From an uncultured Owenweeksia sp. (GTDB taxonomy: Bacteria > Bacteroidota > Bacteroidia > Flavobacteriales > Schleiferiaceae): 64,000 nt of DNA. The DNA is taken from assembly GCA_937146805.1 (NCBI GenBank), contig CAKZRR010000009.1, positions 21,884 to 85,883 on the forward strand. The letters run 5' to 3'. The notes beneath the pieces were generated by a model, which was not told the DNA's origin, did not search any database, and worked only from the letters and a program-made list of their open reading frames with translations. Numbering within the stretch: the stretch's first letter is position 1; the number at the start of each line of letters is the position of its first letter. Positions 62,022 to 64,000 of the stretch are shown one piece after another. Both the position numbers and the translations under genes were made by a program.

Positions 62022-63125
62022 ATGACAAATAATTTACTTGAACTTGACGAGCAGTTAGAAAAGTTGGAATCAGAACAACTAGAAACTGACGACTTCAGTG
62101 AAGTTCCACCTGAAGATATCGTAGCTTTTAATGAGCTTAGGTCATGCGCTGACCTTTTACGAATGCATAAGGAAGGCCAACTCGATATTCAACCAGACTT
62201 TCAAAGAGAGATTGTTTGGTCTCCTACTATGCAAACTAGACTTGTTGATTCTTTGGTAAAACAATTACCAATTCCAAGCTTATGTATTAGTCTGGATTAT
62301 AAAACTCAAAAACGATTCGTGATTGATGGACTACAAAGAATTGCTAGTACTGTCAAATTTCTAGATACAGAACCAACTAAAGAATGGAAACTTTCCAAAT
62401 TGGAAGACATTGATTCTAGGATAACTGGAAAAACCAACTTATCAATTAAAAGCAAATACCCAGATTTATTCAATAAGGTTGAAAATACTGTAATTCCGAT
62501 TACAGTGCTTAGATGCAACTATGCTAAGAAAAGCCATATGGAATACTTATTTACAATCTTCCATAGACTTAATACTGGCGGGGCAAAATTGTCGAATCAA
62601 GAAATTAGAAATTGTATTTATAATGGCGTTTTCAATTCGTTATTGAGAGAGCTAGTTGATTACCCCAATTTCTTAAACCTATTCGACCTTGACCCTGAAA
62701 AAAAAGACAGATATGCTAGAGAAGAACTTATTTTAAGATTTCTCTCTTTCACATATAATCGAGCCAAATACAAAGGACAATTAAGTCGATTTCTTAACGA
62801 CTTCATGGATGAATATAAAGACGCAAGTTCTGAGAATATTGATAAGTTTCGCGAACTATTCGCTAGGACAATTGATTTAATTTATCAAAAAGTACTTAGT
62901 TCTAACTCTCTACCCAAACTGAGCAAAGCAACAACAGAAGCTCTATTTATCGGTGTAGCCAATAACCTTGTGAATCTGGAACAAGAAACAAATGCAAACC
63001 TGAACGTTCGCTATCTAAACCTAAGACAAGACGACCTATTCTCTGTCGATAGTCTTAAAGAAGGTTTAGCACAAAAGGATAAAGTAATAAACAGGCTAAA
63101 TAGAGCTATAGAGATTTTCAGTTAA
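62022..63125 (+). CDS. DUF262 domain protein, cassette 3 gene A
   Basis: A 367-residue protein with an N-terminal DUF262 (ParB/Srx-fold) domain: DIQPDFQREIVWSPTMQTRL, VDSLVKQLPIPSLCISLDYK, RFVIDGLQRIASTVKFL, YLFTIFHRLNTGGAKLSNQE and IRNCIYNGVFNSLL. The usual DGQQR motif reads DGLQR, so one glutamine is replaced by leucine. DUF262 binds or hydrolyses nucleotides in systems such as GmrSD. The HNH (DUF1524) partner domain is missing. The following gene starts 3 bases after its stop and encodes a HEPN protein. Confidence 0.9.
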   Translation: MTNNLLELDEQLEKLESEQLETDDFSEVPPEDIVAFNELRSCADLLRMHKEGQLDIQPDFQREIVWSPTMQTRLVDSLVKQLPIPSLCISLDYKTQKRFVIDGLQRIASTVKFLDTEPTKEWKLSKLEDIDSRITGKTNLSIKSKYPDLFNKVENTVIPITVLRCNYAKKSHMEYLFTIFHRLNTGGAKLSNQEIRNCIYNGVFNSLLRELVDYPNFLNLFDLDPEKKDRYAREELILRFLSFTYNRAKYKGQLSRFLNDFMDEYKDASSENIDKFRELFARTIDLIYQKVLSSNSLPKLSKATTEALFIGVANNLVNLEQETNANLNVRYLNLRQDDLFSVDSLKEGLAQKDKVINRLNRAIEIFS

Positions 63126-63128
63126 GTC

Positions 63129-63626
63129 ATGATTGCTAAATCATATATAAAATCTACACTTAAAGAGCTAGATAAACTTTATAACTCAGCCACAAGCCAA
63201 AAGAAGGCAATCTACTTTTCAAAATTGGCTCTTATGGAATTATGTGGTTGGATTGAAGAGTCACTTGATGATATTGTAATACGGCATGCAAACCGGAATT
63301 TACAAGATTCTGATAACCGTATTTACTGCAAAAAATCGATTGTTCAACCTAATTATGGGTTTGAGTATAAAAAGAATATTCGACCAATGTTGATTAGTTT
63401 AATTGGACTAATTGAAGTAGAGAAGTTAGAAATAGAATTAGAAAAAACCGCTCAAATCACTTTACTGAAAGGATATCTAGGAAATATCAAAGACAGCCGT
63501 AATGTTGCAGCACACACACACTTGAAAGGTGTTACAAGAAGATTTAATGCGCCATCAAGGACCATTGGAGACTTTAATAGGATCAGTCTGATAGTTGATA
63601 AAATTGACAAGGAACTAAGAAAATAA
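63129..63626 (+). CDS. HEPN-domain protein (MAE_28990-like), cassette 3 gene B
   Basis: A 165-residue all-helical HEPN protein. The catalytic-type motif is SRNVAAH (Arg124, Asn125, His129), fitting R-x4-6-H of HEPN RNases. KKAIYFSKLALMELCGWIEE is the other conserved helix. DUF262-HEPN pairs of this kind are known from comparative surveys as candidate RNA-targeting or toxin-type systems. The pair shares one cassette of 1.69 kb, so it moves as a unit. The likely target is cellular or phage RNA, which is inference. Confidence 0.8.
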   Translation: MIAKSYIKSTLKELDKLYNSATSQKKAIYFSKLALMELCGWIEESLDDIVIRHANRNLQDSDNRIYCKKSIVQPNYGFEYKKNIRPMLISLIGLIEVEKLEIELEKTAQITLLKGYLGNIKDSRNVAAHTHLKGVTRRFNAPSRTIGDFNRISLIVDKIDKELRK

Positions 63627-63627
63627 C

Positions 63628-63690
63628 TATGCCCAACAAAACCTATACGCAATGCCCTACGGGACACTGCGCATAGCCGGAACGTTACCA
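63628..63690 (+). other. attC site between cassettes 3 and 4
   Basis: R'' GCCCAAC (63631-63637) and an R'-like GTTACCA (63684-63690). Stem CTATACGCA / TGCGCATAG with one mismatch, inner GCCC-TAC-GGG. Bases TATGCCCAAC (63628-63637) are the exact reverse complement of the left end of cassette 3, GTTGGGCATA (61997-62006). CCCTACGGGACA and ATAGCCGGAACGTT resemble the site at 61469. Confidence 0.88.
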
Positions 63691-63706
63691 AACATCCAAC
63701 TAGTAA

Positions 63707-63955
63707 ATGAAAAAAAAGCTTTTAATAGTGTTAATTGGTTTTGCTACTCTCACTATCATCTATTTCGCTTTTGAAGAGCGCAGCGCTGAGGAAAAGTCAC
63801 TAAAGGACTCAGAAAAAACGAACCATAATTCACGAAACCTATTTGACGCTTATCCAACATCTGACAAAGTCGAGTTTAGTATTCAAGTTGAAAATGAATA
63901 TTTTATTGGAGAACCAATTGATATTGTAAGCTCCCCCAAAACTAGTACAGTTTAA
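63707..63955 (+). CDS. Small membrane-anchored protein, cassette 4, end not visible
   Basis: An 82-residue product with an N-terminal membrane segment (KLLIVLIGFATLTIIYFAF), a charged linker and the start of a beta domain (KVEFSIQVENEYFIGEPIDI). It ends abruptly at 63955. The EYFIGEPI stretch resembles the first strands of a larger beta-sandwich, so the gene may be truncated or frameshifted. It begins 23 bases after R'. The attC that should close this cassette lies beyond the window. Confidence 0.5.
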   Translation: MKKKLLIVLIGFATLTIIYFAFEERSAEEKSLKDSEKTNHNSRNLFDAYPTSDKVEFSIQVENEYFIGEPIDIVSSPKTSTV

Positions 63956-64000
63956 AAATAGAATTTTCTAATTTTAAAACCTGTAATATGAGAAAGAGTA

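Overview
This window reads as chromosome from a member of the Bacteroidota, most likely a flavobacteria-like lineage. Three things point there. The gene families are typical: a TonB-dependent receptor with a carboxypeptidase-regulatory plug domain, a DUF5686 outer-membrane protein, an HYC_CC_PP protein, an RHS core with the Bacteroidota DEIKGEGNS signature, OmpA with thrombospondin type-3 repeats, and a membrane pyrophosphatase. Several genes carry promoters of the Bacteroidota form TTG-N19-TAnnTTTG. The DNA is moderately AT-rich by eye. Genus cannot be decided from this window.

Layout. 1-9.9 kb is housekeeping: a minus-strand thyA / TonB-like / folA cluster with a membrane gene cut by the left edge, a five-gene minus-strand run (etfB, etfA, bifunctional nuclease, lipocalin-like protein, CNT nucleoside transporter), then pdhB. 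10-33 kb mixes secreted and lipoprotein genes with core genes: hppA with a long extra C-terminus, two deoxynucleoside kinases, GH3, sppA-yhhQ, folK, an OmpA protein, trmH-like and mutS. Inside this stretch, tRNA-Gly and tRNA-Leu are followed by a small GIY-YIG islet bracketed by copies of the tRNA-Leu 3' end, and by an orphan RHS C-terminal module. 33.7-36.9 kb is a metal (probably copper) uptake operon. 41.2-43.7 kb is a persulfide/sulfur operon resembling cst (MBL-rhodanese, TauE, rhodanese). It is followed by pyc and bcp.

From about 48 kb the window becomes accessory. 48.0-49.3 kb holds two copies of a roughly 240-bp repeat ending in an attC-like hairpin, with an LRR gene between them. 49.4-56.8 kb is a string of small single genes: serine hydrolase, methyltransferase, VOC protein, TerB-like protein, CHK-like kinase, J-domain-KTSC fusion, transglutaminase-like protein, P-loop kinase, Crp-type regulator and SRPBCC protein. 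56.9-59.6 kb returns to core genes (mdh, purT).

The most striking part is 59.8-64.0 kb. A third copy of the 240-bp repeat opens an integron-type cassette array without a visible integrase (CALIN-like). Three complete cassettes and the start of a fourth are separated by attC-like hairpins. In all three complete cassettes the first 9-10 bases are the exact reverse complement of the last 9-10, as expected for R' and R'' of a single attC. Cargo is conflict-related: a PIN-like nuclease protein, an orphan Imm63-type immunity protein, and a DUF262 + HEPN gene pair.
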